64,000 bases of DNA from Homoserinimonas sp. (GTDB taxonomy: Bacteria > Actinomycetota > Actinomycetes > Actinomycetales > Microbacteriaceae): contig JAMLGP010000001.1 of the NCBI GenBank assembly GCA_023957835.1, forward strand, positions 2,010,418 through 2,074,417. Reading direction: 5' to 3'. Positions 17,677 through 25,967 of the stretch are shown here, piece after piece. Within the stretch, counting starts at the first letter, position 1. Each line of letters begins with the position of its first letter. Made by a program: the position numbers and the translations under genes. A model generated the notes under the pieces. That model made no database searches and was not told the DNA's origin. It saw nothing but the letters and a program-made list of their open reading frames with translations.

Positions 17677-18158
17677 ACACCAACCTTTCCTCCCCCGAGG
17701 GGTCAGTAGATGCTCCCCAGAGTTCGCGCGAAGAGCAGTTACTGACCCCTCAGAGACTTGAAATCGGTCAGGTCGTTGCCGAGCGCGATTTCCACCTCAC
17801 CCGAGACAGTCTCGTTCGCTATGCGGGTGCCAGCGGAGACTTCAACCCGATCCACTACCGCGACGACTTCGCCCAGTCGGTCGGCCTGCCCGGAGTGCTC
17901 GCGCACGGAATGCTCACCATGGGCATTGCCGTCCAGCCGGTCGTCGACTGGCTGCCGGCTTGGTTTGAGATCAGCGACTACCAGGTGCGGTTCACCCGGC
18001 CGGTACTGGTCGATGCTGAAGGCGGTGCGGATGTCCGGGTGAGCGCGAAAGTCGGCGCAGTTGACGAGACCGGAGCCCGGATCGATCTGACCGTCCTGTT
18101 TGCGGACGAATCCGTACTCGGCAAGGCCCAGGTGCGAATCGCCGCCAGGGCGCAGTGA
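17673..18158 (+). CDS. hadB: MaoC-like hydratase, HadB-like, with inserted N-terminal palindrome
   Basis: 161-aa hot-dog protein carrying the hydratase-2 signature YAGASGDFNPIH, with catalytic D56 and H61. It probably dehydrates 3-hydroxyacyl thioesters together with HadA. Relatives normally begin close to the segment at residue 28 (LEIGQVVAERDF); here about 24 extra, low-complexity residues precede it, encoded by a 55-nt palindromic segment (17697-17751). The frame is kept. murB follows 25 nt downstream, the usual order in this phylum. Confidence 0.85.
   Translation: MNTNLSSPEGSVDAPQSSREEQLLTPQRLEIGQVVAERDFHLTRDSLVRYAGASGDFNPIHYRDDFAQSVGLPGVLAHGMLTMGIAVQPVVDWLPAWFEISDYQVRFTRPVLVDAEGGADVRVSAKVGAVDETGARIDLTVLFADESVLGKAQVRIAARAQ
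17697..17751. repeat. Palindromic element inside hadB
   Basis: GAGGGGTCAGTA (17697-17708) and TACTGACCCCTC (17740-17751) are a perfect 12-bp inverted repeat with a 31-nt centre, lying in frame within codons 9-27 of hadB. No second copy was noticed in the window. Confidence 0.65.
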
Positions 18159-18183
18159 GCGCACAACCGGCAGCGGGGCGCCC

Positions 18184-19206
18184 ATGAAACTCGCAGAACT
18201 CACAACCCTGCGTGTAGGCGGGGAGGCGAGAGAGCTGGTTTCCGGTTCGACCGCGGACGAACTGATCCAACTGGCCAGGAGCACCTGGGCAGAGGGCCAG
18301 CCGTGGCTCGCGCTCGGCGGAGGTTCGAATCTCGTGATCTCCGATGGCGGCTTCGACGGGACGGTGATTCGCGTCCTCAATCGCGGCATTGAGCAGCTCG
18401 GCGGGGGCGCGCTGCGCGTTCAGGCGGGGGAGAACTGGGATGACGTGGTGGCCTTCGCCATCGAACACGGGCTCGCGGGGATTGAAGCGCTCTCCGGCAT
18501 CCCTGGCTCTGCCGGGGCGGGGCCGGTTCAGAACATCGGAGCCTACGGCCAGGAGATAGCGGAGTGCCTTGATTCGATCGACTTTCTGGATGAAATAACC
18601 GGCGAGAGGCAGCGGCTTCGCGCCGAAGAGCTCGAGCTCGGCTACCGCACCTCGACGCTCAAGCAGGGGCGGCGCGGGATCCTGCTCTCGATCGACCTGA
18701 AGCTGGAGCAGGGTGGGTCAAGCGCGCCGGTTAGATACGCGCAGCTCGCTTCTGCACTCGGAGTCGAGATTGGCGAGAGGGTCGCGCTCGCCTCGGTTCG
18801 CGAGGCGGTGCTCAGGCTTCGCGCCTCAAAGGGAATGCTCCTTGATCCGAGTGATCCCGATTCGGTGAGCGTGGGCTCCTTCTTCACCAATCCGATCGTC
18901 AGTGAGAACTTCGCCCGCAGTCTGCCGGCCGAAGCTCCGCGCTGGCTCATCGACCCCGATGCCCCGGAGTCGGATGTCAAACTCAGCGCAGCCTGGCTGA
19001 TCGAGAAGGCGGGAATCCGCCGCGGCTTTTCGCTCCCCGGCTCAGCGGCGGCGATCAGCTCAAAGCACACCCTCGCGATAGTGAACACGGGAGGGGCCAC
19101 CGCCGAACAAATCGTGGAACTCGCCCGGTACATCCACCTTCGAGTGCTGAACGATTTCGGCGTCCTGCTGCAGCCCGAGCCGATTCTCGTCGGGCTCTCA
19201 CTTTAG
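18184..19206 (+). CDS. murB: UDP-N-acetylenolpyruvoylglucosamine reductase
   Basis: 340-aa FAD enzyme reducing enolpyruvyl-UDP-GlcNAc to UDP-MurNAc, the second committed step of peptidoglycan synthesis. It has TTLRVGGEARELV at the N-terminus, the FAD-binding LALGGGSNLVISD, EALSGIPGSAGAGPVQNIGAYGQE, and SVGSFFTNPIV bearing the proton-donor serine. ATG 18184 places the family N-terminus (LTTLRVGG) immediately after the start. It is co-directional with hadAB. Confidence 0.95.
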   Translation: MKLAELTTLRVGGEARELVSGSTADELIQLARSTWAEGQPWLALGGGSNLVISDGGFDGTVIRVLNRGIEQLGGGALRVQAGENWDDVVAFAIEHGLAGIEALSGIPGSAGAGPVQNIGAYGQEIAECLDSIDFLDEITGERQRLRAEELELGYRTSTLKQGRRGILLSIDLKLEQGGSSAPVRYAQLASALGVEIGERVALASVREAVLRLRASKGMLLDPSDPDSVSVGSFFTNPIVSENFARSLPAEAPRWLIDPDAPESDVKLSAAWLIEKAGIRRGFSLPGSAAAISSKHTLAIVNTGGATAEQIVELARYIHLRVLNDFGVLLQPEPILVGLSL

Positions 19207-19208
19207 CG

Positions 19209-19255
19209 TTCGCAAGGGTCGGGTTAGCGCCGGCAGCCTCAGGAATCCTTGCGAA
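19209..19255. terminator. Possible terminator between murB and the convergent permease gene
   Basis: TTCGCAAGG (19209-19217) and CCTTGCGAA (19247-19255) pair over 9 bp with a 29-nt interior that is itself GC-rich. The right arm lies within the last codons of the leftward permease gene. Confidence 0.4.
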
Positions 19256-20099
19256 TCCAGCGGAAGGTAATTCGGCACAGGAACAGCCCCACGACAAACC
19301 AGATCAGCATTACGATCGCTACCCAGCCGAGATCCCAGCCTCCGGTTTGCTCGAGCGCTGCGAAGCTCTCAGGCAGAAATACCGCTCGCATTCCCTGAGC
19401 CATCCACTTGAGCGGGAAGATGCCCGCGAAGTTCTGCAGCCACTCAGGCAGCATTGTGAACTGCAGGTAGACGCCGGAAATGAACTGAAGCAGCAGCACG
19501 ATCGGAATCACCACCGCGGTCGCGCTTTTGCCGCTTCGAGGCAGTGCCGAAAGGGCAATCCTGAGAACACAGCTCGTGACTACGCCCAGCAGGAAGACCC
19601 AGGTGAAGAGCCACCACTTTTCGGCATCCGTCGGCAGTTCGACGTCGAAGGCGAAGCGCGCCACAACTAACAGGAGAGCGACCTGCAGGATCGCACTCAC
19701 AAGCACCATGCCGATCTTGCCGATGAAATACGAAATAAGGGGCAGGGGAGAGCCGCCGAGGCGCTTGAGGGTACCGTCACTCTTCTCCCCGGCGATATCC
19801 ACTCCGAGGTTCTGCACTCCGCTAAGCAGCATTCCGGCGGCCACCATTCCTGGCAAGTAGTAGGCGGCCCAGGTTATTCCGCCGCTGCTGTCGGGCGCGG
19901 CTCCCAGGTTTCCCATTCCGCTGAATGCGACGGCGAAAATCGAGAGCATGAGAATCGGGAACAGAAAGGTGAAGAACACCGAGTCCCCGCGGCGGGAGTA
20001 AACCCGAAGCTCGTACCAGATTCGCGATACGCCCAGCCTGAGGGTGCGGCCCATGGAGCCGACTTTCGGGGTGGCAGTTGCGCCGGTCCTGGTACTCAT
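19239..20099 (-). CDS. ABC-2 type exporter, membrane subunit
   Basis: 286-aa permease with about six hydrophobic helices: ARRGDS-type lead-in (YSRRGDSVFFTFLFPILM) near residue 40, then segments near 75-105, 125-150, 165-185, 200-220 and 255-275. GMLLSGVQNLGVDIAGEKSDGTLKRL is the conserved cytoplasmic coupling region of ABC-2 exporters (drug or lipid type). Its start overlaps the ATPase stop by 4 nt. Substrate unknown. Confidence 0.85.
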   Translation of the reverse strand: MSTRTGATATPKVGSMGRTLRLGVSRIWYELRVYSRRGDSVFFTFLFPILMLSIFAVAFSGMGNLGAAPDSSGGITWAAYYLPGMVAAGMLLSGVQNLGVDIAGEKSDGTLKRLGGSPLPLISYFIGKIGMVLVSAILQVALLLVVARFAFDVELPTDAEKWWLFTWVFLLGVVTSCVLRIALSALPRSGKSATAVVIPIVLLLQFISGVYLQFTMLPEWLQNFAGIFPLKWMAQGMRAVFLPESFAALEQTGGWDLGWVAIVMLIWFVVGLFLCRITFRWIRKDS

Positions 20100-20986
20100 T
20101 CGCCGACCTCTCCCAGCACAGGCTCGGCTTCCGCGCCAGCCCGATCGAGTCCGAGCAGCTCCAGGTAGATATCCTCAAGGCTCGGTCGGATGACCTCCAG
20201 ACCCTCGGGCTCCCCCCCGAGTTCCCGGTGCAGCTTTGAGACCAGAGCCGCGGGTTCGGGCGTCCGCTGCTCGTTCAGTCTGCCGCCCGTGCGCCACCGT
20301 ACAATCGGCACCCGCGCTTCTTTGCCTCCGAGTTCGTCTACCGGCCCGATCTCGATGATCCGCCCGCCATTGATTACCGCTGCGCGGTCGGCGAGTTTCG
20401 CGGCTTCGTCCAAATAGTGGGTCGTGAGCAGGATCGTCGTGCCTTCGGCCTTGAGACTCTCGATCAGGGTCCAGAACTGCCTTCGGGCCTCCGGGTCGAA
20501 CCCGGTAGTCGGTTCGTCGAGAAAGAGCAGCTCTGGCCGGCCGATCATGCCGAGTGCGACATCCACTCGTCTACGCTGACCGCCGGATAGCCTGGCGATT
20601 CTCGTCTTCGCTTTCTCGGTTAGTCCTACGGCTTCGATGACCTCGTCCACGTTTCTCGGGTTCGGATAGTAGGCGGCGAAGTGACTCAGTTGTTCCTTGA
20701 CGGTCACGTCCCCGCTTTCGCCCGTGCTTTGCAGGACGATCCCGAGCCGCGCCTTCCAGTTGATGCCGCCGCGCTGCGGGTCAACCCCCAGCACAGTCGC
20801 CTCTCCGCCCGTGCGGTCGCGGTAGCCCTCGAGAATTTCGATCGTTGTGGACTTGCCCGCTCCATTGGGGCCGAGCATGGCGAAGATCTCTCCGCGGTGG
20901 ATCTCGAAACTCACCCCGGCGAGCCCCACGACGTCGCCATAGGACTTGCGCAAGTCGCGCACACTGACCACTGCCTCAGTAGCCAT
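20096..20986 (-). CDS. ABC-2 type exporter, ATP-binding subunit
   Basis: 296-aa ATPase with Walker A GPNGAGKSTT near residue 40, LSGGQRRRVDVALG, Walker B ELLFLDEPTTGFDPEA and switch TTHYLDEA. The C-terminal extension of about 80 aa is common in drug-export DrrA-type ATPases. ATG 20986 is chosen because the domain starts directly after it; the longer upstream frame would run into the aminotransferase gene. It forms an operon with the permease and probably with the aminotransferase 37 nt upstream. Confidence 0.9.
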   Translation of the reverse strand: MATEAVVSVRDLRKSYGDVVGLAGVSFEIHRGEIFAMLGPNGAGKSTTIEILEGYRDRTGGEATVLGVDPQRGGINWKARLGIVLQSTGESGDVTVKEQLSHFAAYYPNPRNVDEVIEAVGLTEKAKTRIARLSGGQRRRVDVALGMIGRPELLFLDEPTTGFDPEARRQFWTLIESLKAEGTTILLTTHYLDEAAKLADRAAVINGGRIIEIGPVDELGGKEARVPIVRWRTGGRLNEQRTPEPAALVSKLHRELGGEPEGLEVIRPSLEDIYLELLGLDRAGAEAEPVLGEVGE

Positions 20987-21023
20987 AAGGGTTTCCCGCG
21001 CTTTCCTCGAGGATCGGTCTGGC

Positions 21024-22223
21024 TTAGGCGAACAAGGTCTGCAGTCGCTGGATGCCTTCCAGCAGAGGCTCATCGCCGAGCGCGTACGAAAACCGCAGGT
21101 AACCGCTGGGTCCAAAGGCTTCTCCCGGAACCGCCGCTACTTCCGCCTTCTCGAGGATCAGGTCGGCAAGTTCAAGCGAAGTCTGCGGGCACACCCCCGA
21201 CCACTGCCGACCCAGCAGACCGGTGACATCGGCGTAGGCGTAGAACGCGCCCTGCGGCATCGGCGCGTGCAGGCCCTCGATCTTGTTCAGCTCGGAAATG
21301 ATCACGTTCCGCCTGCGTTCAAAGGCCTGGCGCATGAGCTCCACGGTCTCCTGGGGGCCGGTGAGCGCTTCGAGCGCAGCCCGCTGCGAGATGTTGGAGA
21401 CGTTGGAGGTCAGGTGGGACTGCAGGTTTGCAGCGCCCTTTATTGCATCGGCGGGGCCGACCATCCAGCCGAGTCGCCATCCGGTCATTGCGTAGCTCTT
21501 GGCGACCCCGTTGACCAGCAGGGTCTGGTTGGCAAGCTCGGGAACCGCTTCAACTATCGAGACCGCCTTCACGCCTTCGTAGACGAGGTTCTGGTAGATC
21601 TCATCCGACATGACCCAGACGCCGTTGTCGAGCGCCCAGCGGCCGATCGCGGCGGTCTCTTCTGCGCTGTAGACGGCACCGGTCGGGTTTGAAGGGGAAA
21701 CAAAAATCAGCATCCTGGTGCGCGGAGTCCTGACTGCCTCAAGCTGCTCGACGGTGACCTTGTAGCCCTGGTCTGCTCCCGCGAAAACTTCGACCGGAAC
21801 TCCGCCGACGATCTTCACAACTTCCGGATAGGTAGTCCAGTACGGAGTTGGCAGGATGACTTCGTCGCCCTCGCCCACAATCGCGGCGATCGACTGGAAA
21901 ACCGCGTGCTTTCCGCCGTTGGTAACAATCACCTGACTCGGGTCGACTTTGAGTCCGCTGTCGCGCAGGGTCTTTGCCGCGATCGCCTCGCGCAACTCCG
22001 GCAGCCCGACCGCCTGGGTATAGCGGTGATTCTTCGGGTCGCGGACAGCGGCAACGGCTGCCTCGACCACATTCGGCGGCGTGGGAAAGTCGGGCTCTCC
22101 GGCCGCGTAGGAAATGATCGGGCGGCCCTGCGCCTTTAGCGCCTTGGCCCTGGAATCCACCTTAAGGGTTGCCGATTCGGTGATGCCAGCGATTCTTGGG
22201 GACAATCGAGATTCCGAACTCAC
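21024..22223 (-). CDS. aspC: Aspartate (class I) aminotransferase
   Basis: 399-aa PLP enzyme transferring the amino group of aspartate to 2-oxoglutarate. It shows [39 protein letters not shown], and the PLP lysine in [14 protein letters not shown] near residue 237, followed by [15 protein letters not shown] with the carboxylate-binding arginine. The start is GTG 22223. Alpha-type aspartate aminotransferases of this phylum may also handle prephenate; that cannot be excluded. Confidence 0.9.
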   Translation of the reverse strand: MSSESRLSPRIAGITESATLKVDSRAKALKAQGRPIISYAAGEPDFPTPPNVVEAAVAAVRDPKNHRYTQAVGLPELREAIAAKTLRDSGLKVDPSQVIVTNGGKHAVFQSIAAIVGEGDEVILPTPYWTTYPEVVKIVGGVPVEVFAGADQGYKVTVEQLEAVRTPRTRMLIFVSPSNPTGAVYSAEETAAIGRWALDNGVWVMSDEIYQNLVYEGVKAVSIVEAVPELANQTLLVNGVAKSYAMTGWRLGWMVGPADAIKGAANLQSHLTSNVSNISQRAALEALTGPQETVELMRQAFERRRNVIISELNKIEGLHAPMPQGAFYAYADVTGLLGRQWSGVCPQTSLELADLILEKAEVAAVPGEAFGPSGYLRFSYALGDEPLLEGIQRLQTLFA

Positions 22224-22419
22224 AGCAGAAGCCTATGCTCTTGAAGCACAGGTGACATCCTCAGGGCACGGCATTGACCAGGATCGCGGGCCGCTTTGCC
22301 CCGCTCGGGCTGGTGCCTTACACTTGAAGCCGGCGGTTGACAAGAGCCATACTTTCGTGCGCCCATTAAGCGGCGCGAATCCCGGTGATTAAGCGAGAGA
22401 ATGACTGTTGGCGCTGCTT

Positions 22420-22492
22420 AGGGCGGTGGCTCAATTGGTAGAGCAGCGGTCTCCAAAACCGCAGGTTGCAGGTTCGAGTCCTGTCCGCCCTG
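22420..22492 (+). tRNA. tRNA-Trp (CCA)
   Basis: Acceptor arms AGGGCGG / CCGCCCT; anticodon stem GCGGT/ACCGC around CTCCAAA with CCA at 22453-22455; T-arm GGTTCGAGTCC. It lies directly upstream of secE, the conserved actinobacterial arrangement. Confidence 0.96.
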
Positions 22493-22561
22493 CGACTGGA
22501 AGTGGTGTTCCCCTCCAGCAATGACCGATACAGGTCGAACCAAAACCGGAAGGCAACCGAA

Positions 22562-22840
22562 GTGGCCAGAAGAGTAGACGACGAACCCAGCGAGGATCTC
22601 GTCGCAGTAGCGAAGTCCGATCGCGCCCAAAAGCGCGGACCGTTCGCGGCTATTGCGCTCTTCCTGCGTCAGGTGATGAATGAACTGAAGAAGGTCATTG
22701 TCCCCACTCGCAAGGAGCTGGTCAGTTACACCGTCGTGGTACTCGTCTTCGTCGTCTTCATGATGGCGATCGTTTCACTGCTCGACCTGCTTTTCGGAAC
22801 CGGAATCGGCTACATCTTCGGAAATGGACCAACCAACTAG
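22562..22840 (+). CDS. secE: Preprotein translocase subunit SecE
   Basis: 92-aa subunit of the SecYEG channel. A charged N-terminus (MARRVDDEPSEDLVAVAKSD) leads to the conserved amphipathic FLRQVMNELKKVIVPTRKEL and a single transmembrane helix (TVVVLVFVVFMMAIVSLLDL). GTG 22562 is chosen with AAGG upstream; starts further upstream lie against tRNA-Trp. It is followed by nusG. Confidence 0.93.
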   Translation: MARRVDDEPSEDLVAVAKSDRAQKRGPFAAIALFLRQVMNELKKVIVPTRKELVSYTVVVLVFVVFMMAIVSLLDLLFGTGIGYIFGNGPTN

Positions 22841-22908
22841 CGACGGTCAAGTTCGCTATTACCGCGGTGCTGAACGGGAGTTCAGCGCAGACAATGAAAT
22901 GAGAATCA

Positions 22909-23730
22909 GTGCCTGAGAGTGAATTCGAGGCTGAGCTGGAAGCGGCTCTGGATGCCGCACAGCGTTCCGAGGAAGAAGCCGAAGCAGAGGCTGCCGAAGA
23001 GTTGACCGAAGAACTGGTCGACGAAGCGAAGGAAGAGTCGACGGATGACGTGACCGACGTTCCGACCGAAGAGTCCGCCCCCGAGGTCGCAGAGGCTTCA
23101 GGTGATGACGAGTTCGATCCCTACGCCGAGTTCCGCGCCGAGCTCAAGGCGAAGCCCGGCAAGTGGTACGTAATCCACTCATATGCCGGATTCGAGAAGC
23201 GAGTGAAGTCGAACATCGAAAACCGCCGCGTGAGCATGGGCATGGAGGACTACGTCTTCGAGGTCCAGGTCCCCATGGAGGATGTCGTCGAGATCAAGAA
23301 CGGCCAGCGCAAGCTCGTCAACCGGGTTCGCATCCCCGGCTACGTGCTTGTGCGCATGGACCTCAATGAGGACAGCTGGTCGGTCGTTCGGCACACCCCT
23401 GGAGTCACCGGCTTTGTCGGCAACGCCCACAACCCGACCCCGCTGCGGTTCGAGGAGGCGTTCTCGATGCTGCAGAGCCTCGTTCAGGTGGTAGACGCTC
23501 CGGTCAAGGGCGGCGCAGTCAAGGGCGGCAAGGCCGCTGCCCGCGTCATCCCACAGGAGATCGACTTCGAAATTGGCGAGACCATCACCATCAAAGAAGG
23601 TTCGTTCGCCGGTCTTCCCGGTTCGATCAGCGAAATCAAGCCGGAGAGCGGCAAGCTCACCGTTCTGGTTTCTCTCTTCGAGCGCGAGACCCCGGTTGAA
23701 TTGAGCTTCGACCAGGTGACCAAGCTCTAG
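22909..23730 (+). CDS. nusG: Transcription termination/antitermination factor NusG
   Basis: 273-aa RNA-polymerase-binding factor. The first 75-80 residues are a highly acidic actinobacterial extension. The NGN domain starts at KWYVIHSYAGFEKRVKSN and includes PGYVLVRMDL and TPGVTGFVGN. The C-terminal KOW domain has IGETITIKEGSFAGLPGSI. GTG 22909 begins MPESEFEAELE. Cotranscription with secE is likely. Confidence 0.95.
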   Translation: MPESEFEAELEAALDAAQRSEEEAEAEAAEELTEELVDEAKEESTDDVTDVPTEESAPEVAEASGDDEFDPYAEFRAELKAKPGKWYVIHSYAGFEKRVKSNIENRRVSMGMEDYVFEVQVPMEDVVEIKNGQRKLVNRVRIPGYVLVRMDLNEDSWSVVRHTPGVTGFVGNAHNPTPLRFEEAFSMLQSLVQVVDAPVKGGAVKGGKAAARVIPQEIDFEIGETITIKEGSFAGLPGSISEIKPESGKLTVLVSLFERETPVELSFDQVTKL

Positions 23731-23833
23731 CAGCCCTTAGTCTTCGCGAGACCCGATTACTTTGCAATGTGGGAATCGCGTATGATTGTCAGGTTGCCCG
23801 CGCGCTCTGGCGTGCCCGCGCAACCAACTACCG

Positions 23834-23871
23834 CATCCGATCGGATGTCGGGAGAGTGAGGCAATAGCCTC
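23834..23871 (+). promoter_or_regulatory. rplK leader hairpins
   Basis: The 162-nt gap between nusG and rplK holds a 14-bp palindrome CATCCGATCGGATG (23834-23847) and a GAGGC-AATA-GCCTC hairpin (23858-23871), 21 nt before the rplK start. L1 represses its own operon through such leader structures in other bacteria; the same role here is inferred. Confidence 0.4.
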
Positions 23872-23892
23872 GTTCGATTCAAAGGAAAAAAC

Positions 23893-24324
23893 ATGGCAGC
23901 AAAGAAGAAGGTATCTGGGCTGATAAAGCTCCAGATCCAGGCTGGTGCTGCGAACCCGGCGCCGCCTATCGGCCCGGCTCTCGCGCAGCACGGTGTCAAC
24001 ATCATGGAGTTCTGCAAGGCGTACAACGCCGCGACAGAGAGCCAGCGCGGGAACGTGATCCCGGTAGAGATCACCGTTTACGAAGACCGCTCGTTCACGT
24101 TCGTCCTCAAGACTCCGCCGGCCGCTGAGATGATCAAGAAGGCCGCGGGAGTTCCCAAGGGCTCCGGCACTCCGCACACAGTGAAGGTTGGCAAGCTCTC
24201 AAAGGATGCTCTGCGCCAGATCGCTGAGACCAAACTCCAGGACCTCAACGCCAATGACGTTGAGGCGGCGGAAAAGATCATCGCGGGCACTGCCCGCTCG
24301 ATGGGGATCACGGTGGAGAGCTGA
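23893..24324 (+). CDS. rplK: 50S ribosomal protein L11
   Basis: 143-aa protein of the GTPase-associated centre. Family motifs are [31 protein letters not shown], here split by position at residues 9-39, and [18 protein letters not shown] near the C-terminus. AAAGGA precedes the ATG. It ends one base before the start region of rplA, forming the standard L11-L1 operon. Confidence 0.97.
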   Translation: MAAKKKVSGLIKLQIQAGAANPAPPIGPALAQHGVNIMEFCKAYNAATESQRGNVIPVEITVYEDRSFTFVLKTPPAAEMIKKAAGVPKGSGTPHTVKVGKLSKDALRQIAETKLQDLNANDVEAAEKIIAGTARSMGITVES

Positions 24325-24325
24325 C

Positions 24326-25015
24326 ATGTCGACAAAATCCAAGGCGTACCGCGCCGCCAAAGAGCGCATTCAGGAAGGCCGCTACTACACCCCTCGCGAA
24401 GCCATGGGGCTGGCCAGGGAGACCGGCTCGAAGAAGTTCGACTCGACCGTAGAGGTCGCCTTGAAGCTCGGGGTCGACCCGCGCAAGGCAGACCAGATGG
24501 TACGGGGAACCGTAATCCTGCCGCACGGAACCGGCAAGACCGCGCGAGTAATCGTGTTCGCGACCGGAGCCGCTGCTGAGGCAGCGATTGCAGCCGGTGC
24601 TGACGAGGTCGGCGGTCCCGAGCTTATCGAGAAGGTCGCCGGCGGTTACACGAACTTCGACTCCGCAGTTTCTACCCCTGAGCTCATGGGGCAGGTTGGT
24701 CGACTCGGAAAGGTGCTCGGCCCGCGCGGCCTCATGCCGAACCCCAAGACCGGCACCGTCACCCCGGACCCGGCCAAGGCTGTCAGCGACATCAAGGGCG
24801 GCAAGATCGAGTTCCGCGTCGACAAGCACGCCAACGTGCACTTCATTGTCGGCAAGGCTTCGTTCAGCGAGGACCAGCTCACCGAGAACGCGAAGGCCGC
24901 TCTGGATGAGATTCAGCGCTCAAAGCCGAGCTCGTCCAAGGGACGCTACGTGATCAAGGCGACGGTTTCGACGACCTTCGGCCCCGGCATCCCACTGGAT
25001 GTGGCTTCGCTCTAG
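24326..25015 (+). CDS. rplA: 50S ribosomal protein L1
   Basis: 229-aa protein of the L1 stalk. It shows [31 protein letters not shown], and [20 protein letters not shown], the last being the rRNA-binding signature. ATG 24326 lies one base after the rplK stop. In other bacteria L1 represses this operon. A strong hairpin terminator follows at 25023. Confidence 0.97.
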   Translation: MSTKSKAYRAAKERIQEGRYYTPREAMGLARETGSKKFDSTVEVALKLGVDPRKADQMVRGTVILPHGTGKTARVIVFATGAAAEAAIAAGADEVGGPELIEKVAGGYTNFDSAVSTPELMGQVGRLGKVLGPRGLMPNPKTGTVTPDPAKAVSDIKGGKIEFRVDKHANVHFIVGKASFSEDQLTENAKAALDEIQRSKPSSSKGRYVIKATVSTTFGPGIPLDVASL

Positions 25016-25022
25016 TCGCTAA

Positions 25023-25056
25023 GGTGTTGCCCTGACGAATCCGTCGGGGCAGCACC
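25023..25056 (+). terminator. Terminator of the rplK-rplA operon
   Basis: GGTGTTGCCC and GGGCAGCACC pair (one G-T), continued by TGACG/CGTCG, for a 15-bp stem with a four-base loop (25038-25041). No T run follows. Confidence 0.75.
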
Positions 25057-25119
25057 ACAGACTGGTACCGTGCTCGGTGTAGCAGTAATCTCGTCCGGAT
25101 TGCGATAGGGAGGGGAACA

Positions 25120-25965
25120 GTGCAGGCTCAGAGTCAATCGGCGGCCCCTGCGGGACAATCCCAGCCCAGGCAATTGCGCTACCAGCTTGTTTACGATCTC
25201 GTCCTTGACTTGATTGAGGAAGGCGACTTGAGGCCGGGCGCGAAGTTGCCGAGCACTAATGAGCTTGCCGAGCTAGCAAATGTGAGCGTCATTTCCGTGC
25301 GCAGGGCGCTTGATGAGCTGAGCCACGCTGGAAAGATCGTCCGGCATCAGGGCGTGGGCACTTTCGTCGCTCCGCAGCGCCTCGTCAGTGAGCCTTCCAA
25401 ACCAGGAGCGCTGCTTGAAACCCTCTCCGGGGTAAGCGAAGACATTGAGTTCACAACTGAACTGATTTCGATAATGGTCGGCCTGCCCAGTACGAACCAC
25501 GCAGAGGCTCTTGGAATCAGTGAGGGGCAACCTGTATGGGAAGTCTGCCGACTGAGGTCTCTCGACTCGGTTCCGAAAGTACTCGAGCGAGCAGTTATGC
25601 CGCTGACCAGGGTTCCCAGTCTGGATGAAGAGAGACTTTCTTCAGGCGAGTCGCTGTACGGCATTCTGGAGGAGAGTTTCGGATTGACCGAGGCGTTCGT
25701 GGAGCAGTCTCTCAAAGTGGATCAGCCGACTCAGTGGGAACGGGAACATCTTGGACTGGATGCCAAAGACAGCGTCGTTCGCATCCGCGGTGTGAGCTTC
25801 ACTTCGGACGGTGTCGCGTTTGATAGTTACCAGCAGTCCTACCGTGCCCACGATTTCGTGTTCTATGTGTCCGGAAGTCAGACTCCAACTTTGCTTAGCC
25901 CAGGCGACGGTGGGCGATGGAGCATCAAGCCTCTGGGCGGCAACGGCACGCCGACAGCCGGATAG
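25120..25965 (+). CDS. GntR-family regulator with UTRA ligand domain (HutC type)
   Basis: 281-aa regulator. The winged helix occupies about residues 20-85: GDLRPGAKLPSTNELAELANVSVISVRRALDELSHAGKIVRHQGVGTFV broken across this span is the GntR signature. A UTRA effector domain follows (PVWEVCRLRSLDSVPKVLERAVMP, YGILEESFGLTEAF, FDSYQQSYRAHDFVFYV). GGGAGGGGAACA precedes GTG 25120. It ends 2 nt from the leftward importer operon, whose genes and the rightward receptor operon are its likely targets. The palindrome at 32872-32885 is a candidate binding site. Confidence 0.88.
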   Translation: MQAQSQSAAPAGQSQPRQLRYQLVYDLVLDLIEEGDLRPGAKLPSTNELAELANVSVISVRRALDELSHAGKIVRHQGVGTFVAPQRLVSEPSKPGALLETLSGVSEDIEFTTELISIMVGLPSTNHAEALGISEGQPVWEVCRLRSLDSVPKVLERAVMPLTRVPSLDEERLSSGESLYGILEESFGLTEAFVEQSLKVDQPTQWEREHLGLDAKDSVVRIRGVSFTSDGVAFDSYQQSYRAHDFVFYVSGSQTPTLLSPGDGGRWSIKPLGGNGTPTAG

Positions 25966-25967
25966 CT

